Below are positions 49,959 to 62,125 of a stretch of DNA of 64,000 nt, piece after piece. Location of the stretch: the NCBI GenBank assembly GCA_032191485.1, contig JAVDOI010000003.1:9114986-9178985 (forward strand), given 5' to 3'. The translations under genes were made by a program, and so were the position numbers. The notes under the pieces were generated by a model, which worked only from the letters and a program-made list of their open reading frames with translations, ran no database searches and had not been told where the DNA came from. This DNA is from Leptoclinus maculatus. Lineage: Eukaryota; Chordata; Actinopteri; Perciformes; Stichaeidae. Positions within the stretch are counted from its first letter, which is position 1, and each line of letters opens with the position of its first letter.

Positions 49959-51390
49959 GCTCCGACCTCATTCTCAGCAGAAAAAAATGTAGCTCAAAGT
50001 ATATTTATAGCTCACGGTTTATAGCTGCCAGTACGCCGTAGTGCACCGTGCAGATCTAAATGCCATGTGAGCATTGGCATTCAAAGCAAGGACTTCCTCA
50101 TACACAAACCTACAGTGATATTCCATGACAAAAGACTGCATTTGTAGCAGCAGAAAAAAAAACAAGTGATTGCACCATACTGCAAGAATGCAATGAACAT
50201 GGTGGTGATAAATTAACTGAACAACTCTGCTTTAAAGACATTTATTGAAAGCAGTATGAATTTTTCTGAAGCTGTTGTCACCACTGATGTGAATTATCTT
50301 CCAGGACAGTACTGCCTTTTTAATCATTGGATACACTAATAATGAATGTTCTTGTTCTGTCAGTGTATTACATCAAAGACATTTGACACATCTATTTCAA
50401 GAGACTCTTTTGGAGCTCTGTTATAGACTACAAGATGGCCTAATGTATTCAAGGTCCTGACAATCCTTGCAATGATGATGGAAACTTTCCTTCCCTGTAC
50501 TTATTTGTGAGCTCTCTGTTTATTGTCACTCTAGAGTGGAGTGAAGTAAATCTTCGCAGTTATCATATAACTATAAAACCATACTGTTTACTATGTGAGC
50601 TGTTGGATGGACTCTGCAGGTATAAAGAAAAAAGGTGTGATGCTGTGAAATGATGTTTTGCACAAGCCTCGACTGAGCTGGAATATTGTACTGTTAACAG
50701 AAAATAGAAAGTAACTCCCATTATTTAAATTCACGCTCAAATGTGACAAACCAGTACAGTTATGGTATGTAGCCTCTTTGTACACGCAACCTCATGTTAC
50801 ACATGCGCATACACTTTGCCACCAAACATACAGCATATACACACACAACGTTGCTGGACAATAAGTATAAGGGTAAATGTATCGAGAAAATACACAATCA
50901 ATTGAATTTGTCTGCTAATCTGACTCTAGTAATAACAGGCCTTGTTGAGAGGTGATTTTTTAAATGTAAGATATCATCTCAATGCTCAGGAATTGAAGAC
51001 TAAGAATTTAGTACTGAGACATAAGTGTACTGACATGTTGAATTGTGCTCCTTCCTGAAAAGAGGTGTACAAAATATGATATAACGTGTGTGATACTGAA
51101 TGATGAAAATGATGTAACGGTGCATGACAGATGGCCTCAATATTTTGTGCGTTTCATATACAGTGCCTCATTGTAAGTATTTGGTTCTGTTCATTGTTTC
51201 ATTTTGACATTCAGTGCAATGAAAGGAGCCTACATACCACAGAATACGCAGACTTCTGCTACCAGCAATGAACGACTAAAAAGCCAGGCAAATCACAAGA
51301 TATATCTGTGCTATCTGTCCAATTAACGGGCTCTATATGGAATCGCCCACTGAAGTCTGTGCTCTAATAAAGTGTGCTGGAACAAAAGGA
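49959..51390 (+). other. Probable 3' untranslated region of the large exon
   Basis: Sequence after the TGA at 49956-49958 is AT-rich, without long open frames, and runs to an AATAAA at 51366-51371. I see no repeat element or further exon in it. The extent is inferred from the poly(A) signal only. Confidence 0.5.
51366..51371 (+). terminator. Candidate poly(A) signal AATAAA
   Basis: A canonical AATAAA about 1.4 kb past the stop of the large exon. A GT-rich stretch ('cctgtgtgtgttgtct', about 51434-51450) lies downstream, somewhat farther than the usual 20-40 nt from a cleavage site. It would support ending a transcript inside the dlgap2 intron. Confidence 0.45.
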
Positions 51391-52641
51391 ATCTTTCAGC
51401 TGAACATCAGTGAGCTGCCAGAAAAAGGATTGTCCTGTGTGTGTTGTCTCGAATTGAATATGTGCAGAGCACTTTATGGAAGTTTGCTAAATTGACTGAA
51501 TCTGAAAGGTTTTCAAAGGGGTTGGAAGTTAATTAGGTTGTATTGTTGTATTCTTTTTGTTCATTTCACCGGCATCAAAGGCACCACTCGTTCCTCCCTG
51601 GACCCCTTCCATGGTTAACTTTTTCATTTGCGACATATTTGTCTAAAAGTAGCACATAGTTGACCCTGTACTGGAGTGGCATTGTGTTTATTCATAAGAT
51701 ATAATAAGACATGTCATGCGTTAAGATCTATGCATATAATAACTTGGTTACCGAGGCAATGATGCTGATGAGTAGCTGTGAAATGTCTGCTTAATTGAAG
51801 GTTATATATAGCAGAAAAAAACACGCTTGCTGTCTTTGTGTTTCCTTTACATTATATTATTTAAAGGCTTTACAAGGAAACCAATAACCTCAGTGGCATG
51901 CCAGAAGAGTGAACCGCTCTACTGCAGTTCACATCATTGTTTTGATCGCTTTCCTCATACATCTACTTTCCTTTATTGTGAATGTCACACAGTTAAAGGG
52001 GAGTGTAATTGCAGAAACATTCTCCAATTACAAGGTTAAATTGGGATCGTGATCGTGCACCTCAACAAGCACTTTGCCACATAATACATTCAAAATGAAA
52101 ATTCATTCTTACCCTATACTGGTATCAAGAACACATCAGCAAAATGACATTACATTTTCAAGAAATAATCTCCACTCATCCCAGACTGGTAAAAAAAATC
52201 AATTGATCCCTGGTTTGTATGGATCACACAAGACCAACATCTGCATCTGTACTGCTACACCACGGAGGTGCACTAGACCTTGACGGGCGTCAGCTTTCAT
52301 TTCATTAAACGTGCTCTTTGGAATCTACTTTCTATATTTGGTCGTCTTGTAAGAGTGTAGCAGTTTCCGGTCAGTGGTAAGACCATGGTCGGGAGGTGAT
52401 GTGTTACACCAACCTCAATAAAAAAACAAGTCTCTCTGCGTCTATCTGAAAATGGTATACAATAAACATCAGATATGTATAATAAGTAAACATTCAAAGA
52501 TGAAGAAAAGTAGCAAATTGTGTGAGTGCTGGTTACTTAATGTCCACTCTGCGTGTGTTTTGTGTAGTGGATAGATTGTACTTTATGTTTGGGCAGAAAT
52601 GCCCACTTTTCTGAATACCCCCCCCACTCCCTTGTTTTCAG
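51391..52641 (+). other. dlgap2: dlgap2 intron
   Basis: AT-rich, with no supported exon or repeat. It ends in a C-rich then T-rich acceptor ('actcccttgttttcag', AG at 52640-52641) leading to the 60-nt candidate exon. Confidence 0.6.
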
Positions 52642-52701
52642 GGATCCAGTTCTGCCTCCCCTCCACCTGCAGCATTGATCGGACTCTCCAACAAACCCCA
52701 G
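52642..52701 (+). CDS. dlgap2: dlgap2 candidate 60-nt cassette exon
   Basis: A strong-looking acceptor precedes 60 nt ending in 'ccccag' before GTAATC. The length is 20 codons. In phase 1, the phase supplied by exon 45267-45480 and needed by exon 57668-58053, it reads GIQFCLPSTCS...LQQTP without a stop. It is more GC-rich than the surrounding intron. The phase-0 frame (GSSSASPPPAAL...) is also open and looks at least as protein-like, but does not fit the neighbours. I have no homologue to support it, so this is tentative. Confidence 0.3.
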
Positions 52702-53149
52702 GTAATCCTGCTACCTGGGGCACCGTCCATTGCTCCGCTTCAATGCGAGACATTTAAATGAAACTTCGAGGTTGTCCTCGAGGAAGATGCTGTTTAGCAA
52801 CATGTTGAAATAATTCATGCAATTGCTCACACATTTAATGAACTACGAGTCACCACGCAGCGAGCAAGCGGCGATATTCTAACTAGCAATTAGGAGTTTA
52901 TTGAATACAAAATGAGTCATCCACACGACAACATGTTCTTTCATGAAGCACTTGACTCCATAGCAGCTAGATTGACTGGAGGATGCAGTTGCTCCGCTAC
53001 ACCTGTACTACGCCTCCCCTTCCCTCTTTTTTGTTTAACACTGTAGCCATGACGGAGCGTTTTCTTCGATGTCGCTTGACATATTATATATGACAGCGTC
53101 ACTTACCGAAACATCCCTCCATCGCAAAGTGTGCAATATCACACAAGCG

Positions 53150-53173
53150 CACACACACACACACACACACACC
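53150..53173. repeat. (CA)n microsatellite
   Basis: About 12 CA units. Intronic. Confidence 0.9.
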
Positions 53174-54655
53174 AGCATGTTTCCATTATTAAGTGACCCA
53201 TCTAGTGGACGAGAAGCTGATTTGTTTTCATGCAGTGTGAGGTTAAGAGCACAGTGGCATGCATCTAACTGGTGACATGCAGATGTGTCACCGGGAGCAG
53301 CAGCGGGAGAGTTACTTAAGGACGGCCTCTGCAGTGTGACTTGATCTGAGGCATTACAGGCCAAACAAAGGAACGTCCTTGATCCGCAGATCGATAGACT
53401 CTCGCTGTGAAATGTCTATATTTGCTGCTGAAGGGTTGTTTTGTTTGTTGCAAACAGTGTTTCTGTTCTCGGCGTTTCGTCACAATCTTTAAACTTTTGC
53501 AAACCATCCCGGGTCGGTTAAGCGAGTTGGAGTAAAGACTCTGAGTCTGTTTTGTTTTGTTGTTATCTATAGTTAGCTATTTTTTTACAACAATGTCTTT
53601 ATTTTCTGCAACGCTCACAGTGCCAATGACGGAGTTGGCCATCGCTCTTCCTCTCCCTCCCCTCGCCCCAAGATCATTTACATATCCTTAAAAGCCTGCT
53701 GCAAAACAAACTGCTGCATTTCCTTTACAGTGATAAATCCAACGGGGAAGAAAGACTCTTAACGACGTGTCACTCAGCTCCCCCCCCACCCCACCCCCAT
53801 GTTAGCATACAAGCCAGTCCTGATAAATAGAGAGGTCCTACAGAGATGGAGTGGTTGAATCACTGCCTTTGTGTCTCACGTTAATCAAACTCACTGGCAC
53901 ACTGGTAGTTGTTTGTACTTGTACTGTGTGTGTGTGTGTGAGAAAGAGAGAGAGAGATTAAATGGAGTATTCACAATGAATACATTAAGCAGCTTCTAAA
54001 GATGCCTCTGTTGTTGACGTACCTCTTTTAAACTGTACTCACCGTACATACTGTTTCCTAAAATCTGGTTATACAAGGAAACATGTTGCTATCATGGAGA
54101 TGTTTATAGAAGCATATTGACAATTGTTTAGACGCTAAATGGCTTTAGATCCAAACTAGTGTTTATATATTTCAATGCATGCTACATAATAAGTTATTCT
54201 GCGGTTGCCTCGGTGCGCACAATACACCAGAAAACAGTTCCTAAATGTTGGTGCGCTACCTTGTCCTTAGTTTTAGGCCATTTGATTAAGCACAAAGTCG
54301 TTTAGGAATATGCTCCATATTAAGCACTGGCTCAAAAATATGAATTTACACTCCCCATGGGGAGAAGTTATCATCACTCCCCACTGCTTGCTTTGTTGAG
54401 CTTGGTGTTTCCTTGTGGGGAGTGGCCAGGTCGGAGTCCAGACGCCAATAAATGAAGCTGTTCATATTCTACATTCACACTATCTACTCCAGTTTTCTTT
54501 TTTAATTTCTTCCGTGTCCAAAATCTGACCATCGTTTACTTGACATGTTGTTTTACTGTCTGAATATATCTTGATAGCCATGCTTGCTCGTCCATTTTTC
54601 CTTCGCAAATGAATCTGATACATCTAATTAATTCAACTTTGGATGCACCCTGCAT

Positions 54656-54677
54656 CCCCCCCCCCCCCCCCCCCCCC
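54656..54677. repeat. C22 homopolymer
   Basis: Twenty-two consecutive C, the longest homopolymer here. On the minus strand it yields a spurious poly-Gly frame. Confidence 0.95.
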
Positions 54678-55288
54678 ATTCGCCTTGCAGTGGATTTCCC
54701 GACGGTTTGAGATAAAACTGATAAAAAGCCAAAGTAAAATCTGAAAACAAGACAGGGCCACAAGATTAGGTAACGCAGGACGCACCTTGATATTGTGGGG
54801 CAAATTCATTGCCAAAGAATCTGCAGTTAATTGAATTACTGTCAGCACAACCACAGTGAACCGCAGTTGCCTCGCCTCATTGTTAATCCAGCTGTGGTTG
54901 TTCAGTACTTTGTCTGATGGAACAGGCAACACGATGTTCAATATGACAGTTTATTGCAATTGATGAGCTTCGTTAGTGAACCCCCCCTCATGCTTATGAG
55001 AGTCTGCACACCGCTTTATTGTCACATTTTTTGTATGATTATAGTGAATCATTTTGTTGATGTGCGAGCGAGTGTGCACGGTCTGTGTTGACTTCAGATG
55101 AAATCTTAAATGCTGAGTAATGCTGCCACTGCCAAGATGGGAGCAGGAATTATGACTCCCCTTTGCACGACTGGCTGGCTAATAATGGCTCTATTTTGGT
55201 CCTCCTGCTGAATCATGAACCCTGAATGGGTCATCTCTTTCCTACTTTTTTTCTCTCCTCGCTCCCTGATTTATCTTCCACTCCCTAC

Positions 55289-55319
55289 CACACACACACA
55301 CACAGACACACACACACAC
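55289..55319. repeat. (CA)n microsatellite
   Basis: About 15 CA units with one CAGA interruption, followed by a CT-rich block. Confidence 0.9.
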
Positions 55320-56573
55320 CCTCTCTCTCACCCTCTCATCCTGTCAGCACGGATCCACTCTCCTCTTGTCCCCCCTCTCACCTCTACATCTCTATTTTCT
55401 CTTTTACTTGTTCTCCCCTAATGCGTCTCTTCAGCCATGAGAAGTTCATTTTGTGAATGGACAGCAGCATGAGTCATGGAGCCCCCCGGAGCATCACACT
55501 CTTCATAGACCAGACATCTAAGCTATTAATAAACACAACCAAAATATGAATGAGAAAGAGACCAAAAGGTGTGGCAGGTTCCAGGTAAATATAGCCCTGG
55601 GTTTGTATTCTCACCATAAATGATGCTCTTTGTAAAAAAGGGTTGCAAACTAGAAGAAAACCTTCAACTTGTTGGAGTCTGCGTGGGGGGGTGCAGCGCA
55701 TTAGAAATCAAAATAGATCACATTTCGGTCTCATAAGGACTTCCTTAATTGCTTTGTGTGATGTAAGCATTTGTAAGACAGAAACGGAAACGCAGAGTTC
55801 AACCCGGTTTTACCTCTTTGTCAAGGAAAGCGATAACCCATAACTTAACCTGCAGCGTGACTCGGTGTTCTTCCTCTTCGCCTTATCTCTTTCTTCTGTT
55901 GCTTGGCTCTGAGGTACCTGGCACACTCTCTCAGCTTTGATCAAAAAACGCACCGAGCACAGCTTGTGCTTGAGATTCTTCAGCCCCGTAAACCACACTG
56001 ACTGAGCTTTTGCTCTAAAAGCCTTGTTTGAAAATACAGACACGTCTAAGCTTAGAAGGCGTTCGTGACCCGTTCCTCAAGTCCATCTCTCTGTGGATTA
56101 AGTCCATGTTCTCATTTGCACTTGAAAGAAGTAATCCCCCCCCCCTTCTTTCTGTCATGAAATGGACGGAATAAGAAGATGAGAGCTGTCAGGCTTCTTT
56201 GAGCGGTATCTCCTCACCAAGGCTGGACAAACTCGCCTCTTGAACAGACTCACTCAGCCGAGGAGCTTGGATCGATAAGATGATCAGCAGTTTTTGCCAT
56301 GAATTATGCGTTGACATGTTTAGTAACCAGCTTTATTTGATCAAGTTGTGAAACAAATGGTGCTGCTGCTGCCCAATGTCCCATCATAGTTGCCATGCTA
56401 TATTAGCTCGCCACGTATGCTGATGAGGTCGTCAGGTGATGAAAGCGAGTTCGTTCAATTGAATCGCTAACACACTGGAAAGTACTTTCCTTTAACGGCT
56501 TGTTGTCATATGACAAATATGTGGTGCCTGCATGATGCCTCTGCCATATACTGATCTTGGGAGGAGTGTGTAG

Positions 56574-56576
<3 letters not shown>

Positions 56577-56611
<35 letters not shown>
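56577..56611. repeat. (CA)n microsatellite
   Basis: About 17 uninterrupted CA units. Intronic. Confidence 0.93.
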
Positions 56612-56612
<1 letters not shown>

Positions 56613-57667
56613 ATGGTCCATGTTGCAGTGAAATAAATATTTGGACAAAAACGTGCCCAGAACCGTCTGGTAAGACCCAGTAGCTTAATCATGAAGGTTT
56701 ATTACGACCTGAACATTCAAACACTACTACGAGGAAAATAACACAATGAAGGCAATGAAGAGGTTCGATGGATACATGGCAGATGATTAAAGGAGAAGTC
56801 TGGTGGTATTCTACACTTTTATTTTTTAACGAATTGATCCAACTAACAAGGATTAGATATGAGTGACATAGAGCTCCATTGATGTCCACATCAATGAGCC
56901 ACACTGTTGCACTCGTTACCATGAACTCAGGCACTGCAGTTTATTTTGAGATGATCCCACATGCACCATCCATAACTAGAGCTCCTAATGTGTATTAATC
57001 CGCTGCTGGAAATAGAAATTCCCAATGTACTCCTGTTTGAGTGTCCAGCTGTTTTAGGAATAGATTTTAAATGACTTGTTTTGAATTAATTGATTTTATG
57101 TCCTTGGTAATGATACATTCTATTTATATAGTAGGAACATATAAAGGAGACAGGGTAGGGAAGTCAGACAGGATGAGGAGACAGACCAATGCATTGCTGG
57201 TTCTGGTTTTAATTCAGATAATAAAGATATAAAATATCATCAACCTGACTGAATATGCATGTGGTGGAGTTGAGAACTGGGTATTGTTATTTTAAGCGTT
57301 ACTGTATAACATACAATTTATGAAGGATGAAACACCAGAGAGAATATTTATGATTTAGTAACTTTCTGTGGATGGTTGGGACTTTACTTTACAGGATATA
57401 CTCTGGTTTTAAGTAGAATAGTTGTTTTTTTAATTGCTGAATGTTTTTACAGGATGAACTTTATTACATTCTTAAATCATGAAAACGTAACAAAATGATA
57501 TTTTCTTGAGCTGTAGTAACTTTGAAATAGCGTGCCATTAAACGTATACAGTACATATAAAGTCCCATAACGGCAGCGACCTGATAATATAAATGCAGCA
57601 TTTTAATACTTTTTATATTATTATAAATTCACTTTTTTGAATAATTATGTCTTTTCACCTCTTCCAG

Positions 57668-58053
57668 CCATCACCTACACACCCAACTACAAGAAGGCCC
57701 CTCCTCCAGTCCCGCCCCGCACCACTTCCAAACCCCTCATCTCCATCACGGCCCAGAGCAGCACCGAGTCCACCCAGGACGCCTACCACGAGGGGAGGAA
57801 CCCTCACGGCGGGATGTGGGCCCCCGACGGCCTCAGCCTGGCCCTGAACCCAGGCAGGGCCCTTTATAACTCCACCGACAGCCTGGACAGCGCCAAGGCT
57901 GTGACCATAGCCATGGAGGCCGCCGGAGTCATGGCTGGAAAAAGACACCCGTCCACAGACAGCCACAGCTCGGTGCTCACCTGCGACAAGGCCGTCCTGG
58001 TGTCGAAGGCCGAGGAGTACTTGAAGACCCCTCGATCCTCTATAGGGATACAG
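57668..58053 (+). CDS. dlgap2: dlgap2 exon with proline-rich segment and first LC8-type motif
   Basis: The first two bases complete an Ala codon; the frame then reads ITYTPNYKKAPPPVPPRTTS, KPLISITAQSSTESTQDAYH, later LYNSTDSLDSAKAV, then LTCDKAVLVSKAEEYLKTPR and SSIGIQ before GTTAGT (phase 0). DLGAP2 has NYKKTPPPVPPRTTSKPLIS, LYNSTDSLDSNKA and SDKAILVSKAEELLKS in the same order. PPPVPPR is an SH3-ligand-like stretch. SIGIQ is the start of an LC8 (dynein light chain) binding motif of the GIQV(D/E) type; its last residues come from the next exon. The exon is distinctly more GC-rich than its AT-rich flanks. Confidence 0.95.
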
Positions 58054-58135
58054 GTTAGTCTGGTCTGAGAGTGTGAATAATGAGAAGATCTCACATGGGA
58101 CCTATGCATGGCCGCATAATAATGCAGAATACTCA

Positions 58136-58165
58136 AACACACACACACACACGCACACACACACA
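58136..58165. repeat. (CA)n microsatellite
   Basis: About 14 CA units with one CG interruption. Confidence 0.9.
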
Positions 58166-59754
58166 TAAATTCAACTCGGAAACAATGTTCTCTTTTCAGC
58201 AGCTAAAAATAGCAAGAGTGAGTCATCTTACCGCAATCCATCAATTAAGATTCACCTCATGCTGGAAGCAGGTTGTAGTGAATGAAGTTCACTCCGTGGT
58301 TCATTCACTCCTCCTCCATTTACTACACCTGTTTCTCTTTCTCTCCAAACCTCACGCTCCCACTCTCCTTCTCTCTCCCTTTTTCTCTTTGTCTCTCTCT
58401 CTCCACCTCCCACTCTGTGTGATCTTAATCTTGGATTTGTCTGCCTCGTTCTCTGATACAAGCTGAGGTCCTGGTGTTGTTGATCTCCAGCCGCAGTCTA
58501 AAGGTTGCACAACAAAGGCTGAGGAATCAGTGTCAGCTCACACCGTCACCTCAGGGCCAGTTACGGTATTTCATCAGACTATCAAAGGTATTGTGTGAAT
58601 TTGAGATTTCCAAAAGCCATTGTTGGCATCTTCTCCTGCTCTGTGCATAGTTAGTGGTAGTGTTTTCTTCTTGGTCTCAGCCACTAAACTATCTTTATCG
58701 TCATTATTTCCCCTCGTCAACGTCTAGATTCCTTAATCACTCCCTCGTCTACTCATTAATTAAAGCTATTTACTCAAAGTCCAGGACAAAGTTAAACCTT
58801 TCAAATATTTCAAGGGAGAAAAGCCGACCACTTCATTAATCTCATGCTGTAGGTGTTTCAATGTCATTGGGCGATGTTCAAATAAATCAAGCACACCTTT
58901 AAGGGTAATTGCTGTGTGTTTTTTTTCCGAGGTGATATGAAGAAGAAGATGGCTGGAGATTGGCCTTAACACCCAAATTACAAAGAAGCCATTGACTGTC
59001 AGATGTTGCCATCGGGGAGTCGGCCAGAGAATAAATAATCCCTTCAAAGTCGATTGATCCTGCTTCACTCGCTGCGTTGTATCACATCCAAAGTTAGAGA
59101 AAACCCAGCAGCAAGTTTTACATTTCACTGTAATGTGTAAATGGGAGCAATTAAAAACAGCCTCCAACACATTAGTTCTGGCAGCCTATTAAAGTGGTGT
59201 GCTGTAATTTACATGAGAAACCTCCACTGCACATTTTTAACTTGACTGACCAAAGTTACTATATTACAGTTTTCAAGTCCGTGTGGGGAAAACAGAACAA
59301 TGTGTTGGTAAACTACAGGGGGCATTACGGAGCCTGGAAATACTTTCACACCTTAGAAATCGGCATTTTATGTCTTAGTAATATTTTAATGGGCCTATTG
59401 GTCGCTAGATCCAAACTTTTAATTTGCATTTGTACTCTGGCCATCCTCATTAAGCTGTGAACATGATTTGTGTGTTGGGACCAAATCCAACATTTAACTG
59501 ATACTAAAACTGATATGTTTAAAATAAGCCCAGAATAGACCCCCCCCGCCAAAAAAAAGCTGGTTTCTCACAACAGAGCCTGTATCTGAGCCATCATCAG
59601 TAATCACTAATACATGTACAGATGCCAGCCTTGTTGGAGAGTTAGGGGAGAAATCAGTTGAATTTAAATGCAGGTTTCACAGTAACCGGGTTCCAGTAAT
59701 TACCTGCCTCGTGTTAAACACCTTGATTCACTCGCATGCAAAACATTAGTTCAT

Positions 59755-59875
59755 CTCACATTCATTCATTTGCTCACTCAGGCCCCAAAGTGTTCATTCC
59801 ATGACTCATTGATTGATTGTATGACTCCCTCACTCACTCACTCATTCAGTGTCTTAGTCGCCGCATCACTCACTC
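59755..59875. repeat. Degenerate TCAC/ATTC tetranucleotide block
   Basis: Loose runs such as 'cattcattcatt' and 'ctcactcactcactcattcag' spread over about 120 bp. An old, eroded tetranucleotide repeat. Confidence 0.7.
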
Positions 59876-61420
59876 AAAGAGCAGGTGACTTTCTCTTTCT
59901 CTCAGAAACCAAATGACCTCACACACGATTAGTTTCAGGGCACCTAACCACACTGGTGAGTGCTAATTTCAAACAGCAGAACTGCAACACGAAAAACCTC
60001 ATTGTCATGCTTCAGGGAACTTGGGCTACGCGCAATGGTTGCACCACCTCTACCAAATCAACCGGCATGCGGCTCTAATTCAGTTAATTCATTACGAACT
60101 GAGGGGAATACAAATCAAACGTGTGAGTGTGGGTGAGATAACTACGGGGGACAGGGTTTATCCTCACTTTTTAGAGGAAGTGAGCGTGAATTAAAGGAAC
60201 GAGTAGCAAGGGAGCAAGTGAAGGTATTTGTATGCGTGCGCATGTGAGTGAGAGCGACAGGGGATTATATTGGCTTTAAAATGGGCTCCAGTGATGTGTG
60301 TGGAGTCCATAATCACTTTTAATTACCAAGGCAGGTGCAGTAAATGTCTACATTTACAGAAACATCCAGGAGGGACAGAAACGTAGAGTGGGCAGCTTTA
60401 GGGAGTTCACATTGAGGAGACGGGTCATATCTCTTTTGTGAATGTTGGCATTTTATCAACCTGGTGGAGGTCAATTTATTTAATTTTGTCTTGTTTTAGA
60501 TCAACAAAATGTATTTATAGTTTATTCATTCTACACCAGACTCGCTTCATGGTGTGGGCTTTAAAAGAGCATTCTGAGAGAGCATGCTGGGAAATAATAC
60601 AGTGACTGGGGGCCAAATTTCCAGGATGTTTTCTAAATTTATTCTGATTCTAATTCCGAGTTAGTTATTTCAAATTTAATTTGGTTAGTTGAGTTCATAA
60701 GCAGTCGTTGATTTTTTAGAGAATTTCCACGAGAGAACTGCTCCAATTATCTGCACCAAGAAACATTTAACTGCTCCCTCAATGAATAGCAAAAAAATAC
60801 AAAAGTTTGAGACTTCCTTTGTGTGTGCAGTGGGTGTGAGCTGCTCTCCATCACTACTACATTGTTGTCTGCCAGTTTAGATGAGATGACAATAATGTGT
60901 CGCAGCAGGAAACTCTAGGGGCAAGTATTGATTCATCTATAATGCAGACAACTTTGTCCTGCATCGACATAATATCACCGACTACTGACTGTATAAATAA
61001 CCTCAATTAGTCTGCCACTGTATCGATTTGCCATGTCCTGTTTGACACCTCTATCTTACACAGGGTCAACATACCTTTGATCTTTGATCTTTGACCAATG
61101 CGGACGTGTTGTTGTCTGACTTCCTGTTGTCCTTAAGGACCACTCTATAGGATGCACATTAGCTAAAGCTGAGACATTGTTTGTGTTCTAGAATACTAAT
61201 TGATGTATTTACAAGAAATAGTTTTAATTGGAGCCGTAACGACGTCGTTCAACGAGGGAAGTCAGAGCTTTTAACCTTAAGCACAGTTATTGGCTGGGAA
61301 ATGTCACCAGGTGGTGTTTGTGTGTTTTCGGATGAAAGGCACAGTGGCTCTGTTCAACTTTGTGCTGATGCTCACAGTTTCCACACCTGTGCTGACGATG
61401 TGACTGTAATTACTGATGCA

Positions 61421-61446
61421 GTGTGTGTGTGTGTGTGTGTGTGTGT
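61421..61446 (+). repeat. (GT)13 microsatellite next to an acceptor
   Basis: Thirteen GT units ending 12 nt before the start of the candidate microexon. In RNA this is a UG repeat, the type of sequence bound by TDP-43 and CELF-type splicing factors. Confidence 0.95.
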
Positions 61447-61458
61447 ATCTCTATGTAG

Positions 61459-61479
61459 GTAGACCAAGACATCTTCAGG
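61459..61479 (+). CDS. dlgap2: dlgap2 candidate 21-nt microexon
   Basis: The acceptor 'tatctctatgtag' (AG at 61457-61458) is followed by 21 nt and a GTAGGT donor. The sequence is seven codons in phase 0, VDQDIFR, matching the phase 0 of both neighbours. Inclusion gives SSIGIQ-VDQDIFR-VEAATDSE; skipping gives SSIGIQ-VEAATDSE. DLGAP1 and DLGAP4 carry SIGIQVD at this place (from memory), so inclusion restores the family GIQVD LC8-binding motif. The acceptor tract is UG-rich rather than strongly pyrimidine. Support is phase, length and motif logic only. Confidence 0.45.
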
Positions 61480-62125
61480 GTAGGTAAACCTGCTGGACAT
61501 AAATCTCCAGCCTCTCTAAAGCCTCCTGGACGTTTTGTCCTCCTTCAGTCCTCATCCATCACAGACGTGAAGCTCATTCTCTTTTCATGAGGTGGACTTT
61601 GCGCTGCTTCTAACACAAAGCAGTGGAGGTCACCTCAGCGAGCAGCTCCACACACATTTCATCCCTGCTAACGGCTTCAGCCCAAATGGCCTGATGGTGT
61701 ACAAAATGGCTCTCCAGAAATGTCACTCCCAAGCTTCTGTACTAACCACTCTACACTAACGGTAGGGTTGACATTTCCTCACAATGCGAAACCAGCGCCT
61801 TTGACTCACTCTCATAGTCATAATAGTACATCGAGCTGAAGACTTGTTAATGCCAGACGATCTAAATGCCTCATTGATATTTGTGGTGGAGAAGGCAGAG
61901 ACGATGTTCTTCTTAGTACAGGAATATACTCCGATTCATCTTTTTAGCCACTCGAGGAGCTCATCGAGTGATTTCTGAGGCTCAGCGGTGCTAACATTTG
62001 CTAATTAGCACCAAACACAGAGTACATCTGAGGCTGATGGGAATGTCATTAGTGTTATGTTATCGATCTTTTGGCCATAAACCAAAATATTGGACAGCAG
62101 CTGTACATCTCTCTCATTATCCAGT

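Larger units (their letters stand above)
52702..57667 (+). other. dlgap2: dlgap2 intron
   Basis: No exon seen. It contains (CA)n runs at 53150-53173, 55289-55319 and 56577-56611, a C22 run at 54656-54677, and AT-rich sequence from about 56950 to the acceptor ('tcttttcacctcttccag') at 57667. Confidence 0.75.
58054..61458 (+). other. dlgap2: dlgap2 intron up to the candidate microexon
   Basis: Phase 0 intron. It contains a (CA)n at 58136-58165, CT-rich sequence near 58330-58420, degenerate TCAC repeats at 59755-59875 and a (GT)13 at 61421-61446 just before the microexon acceptor. I found no other exon, including none matching the DSEFPEHQ-type insert that I recall at this position in human DLGAP2. 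Confidence 0.65.
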
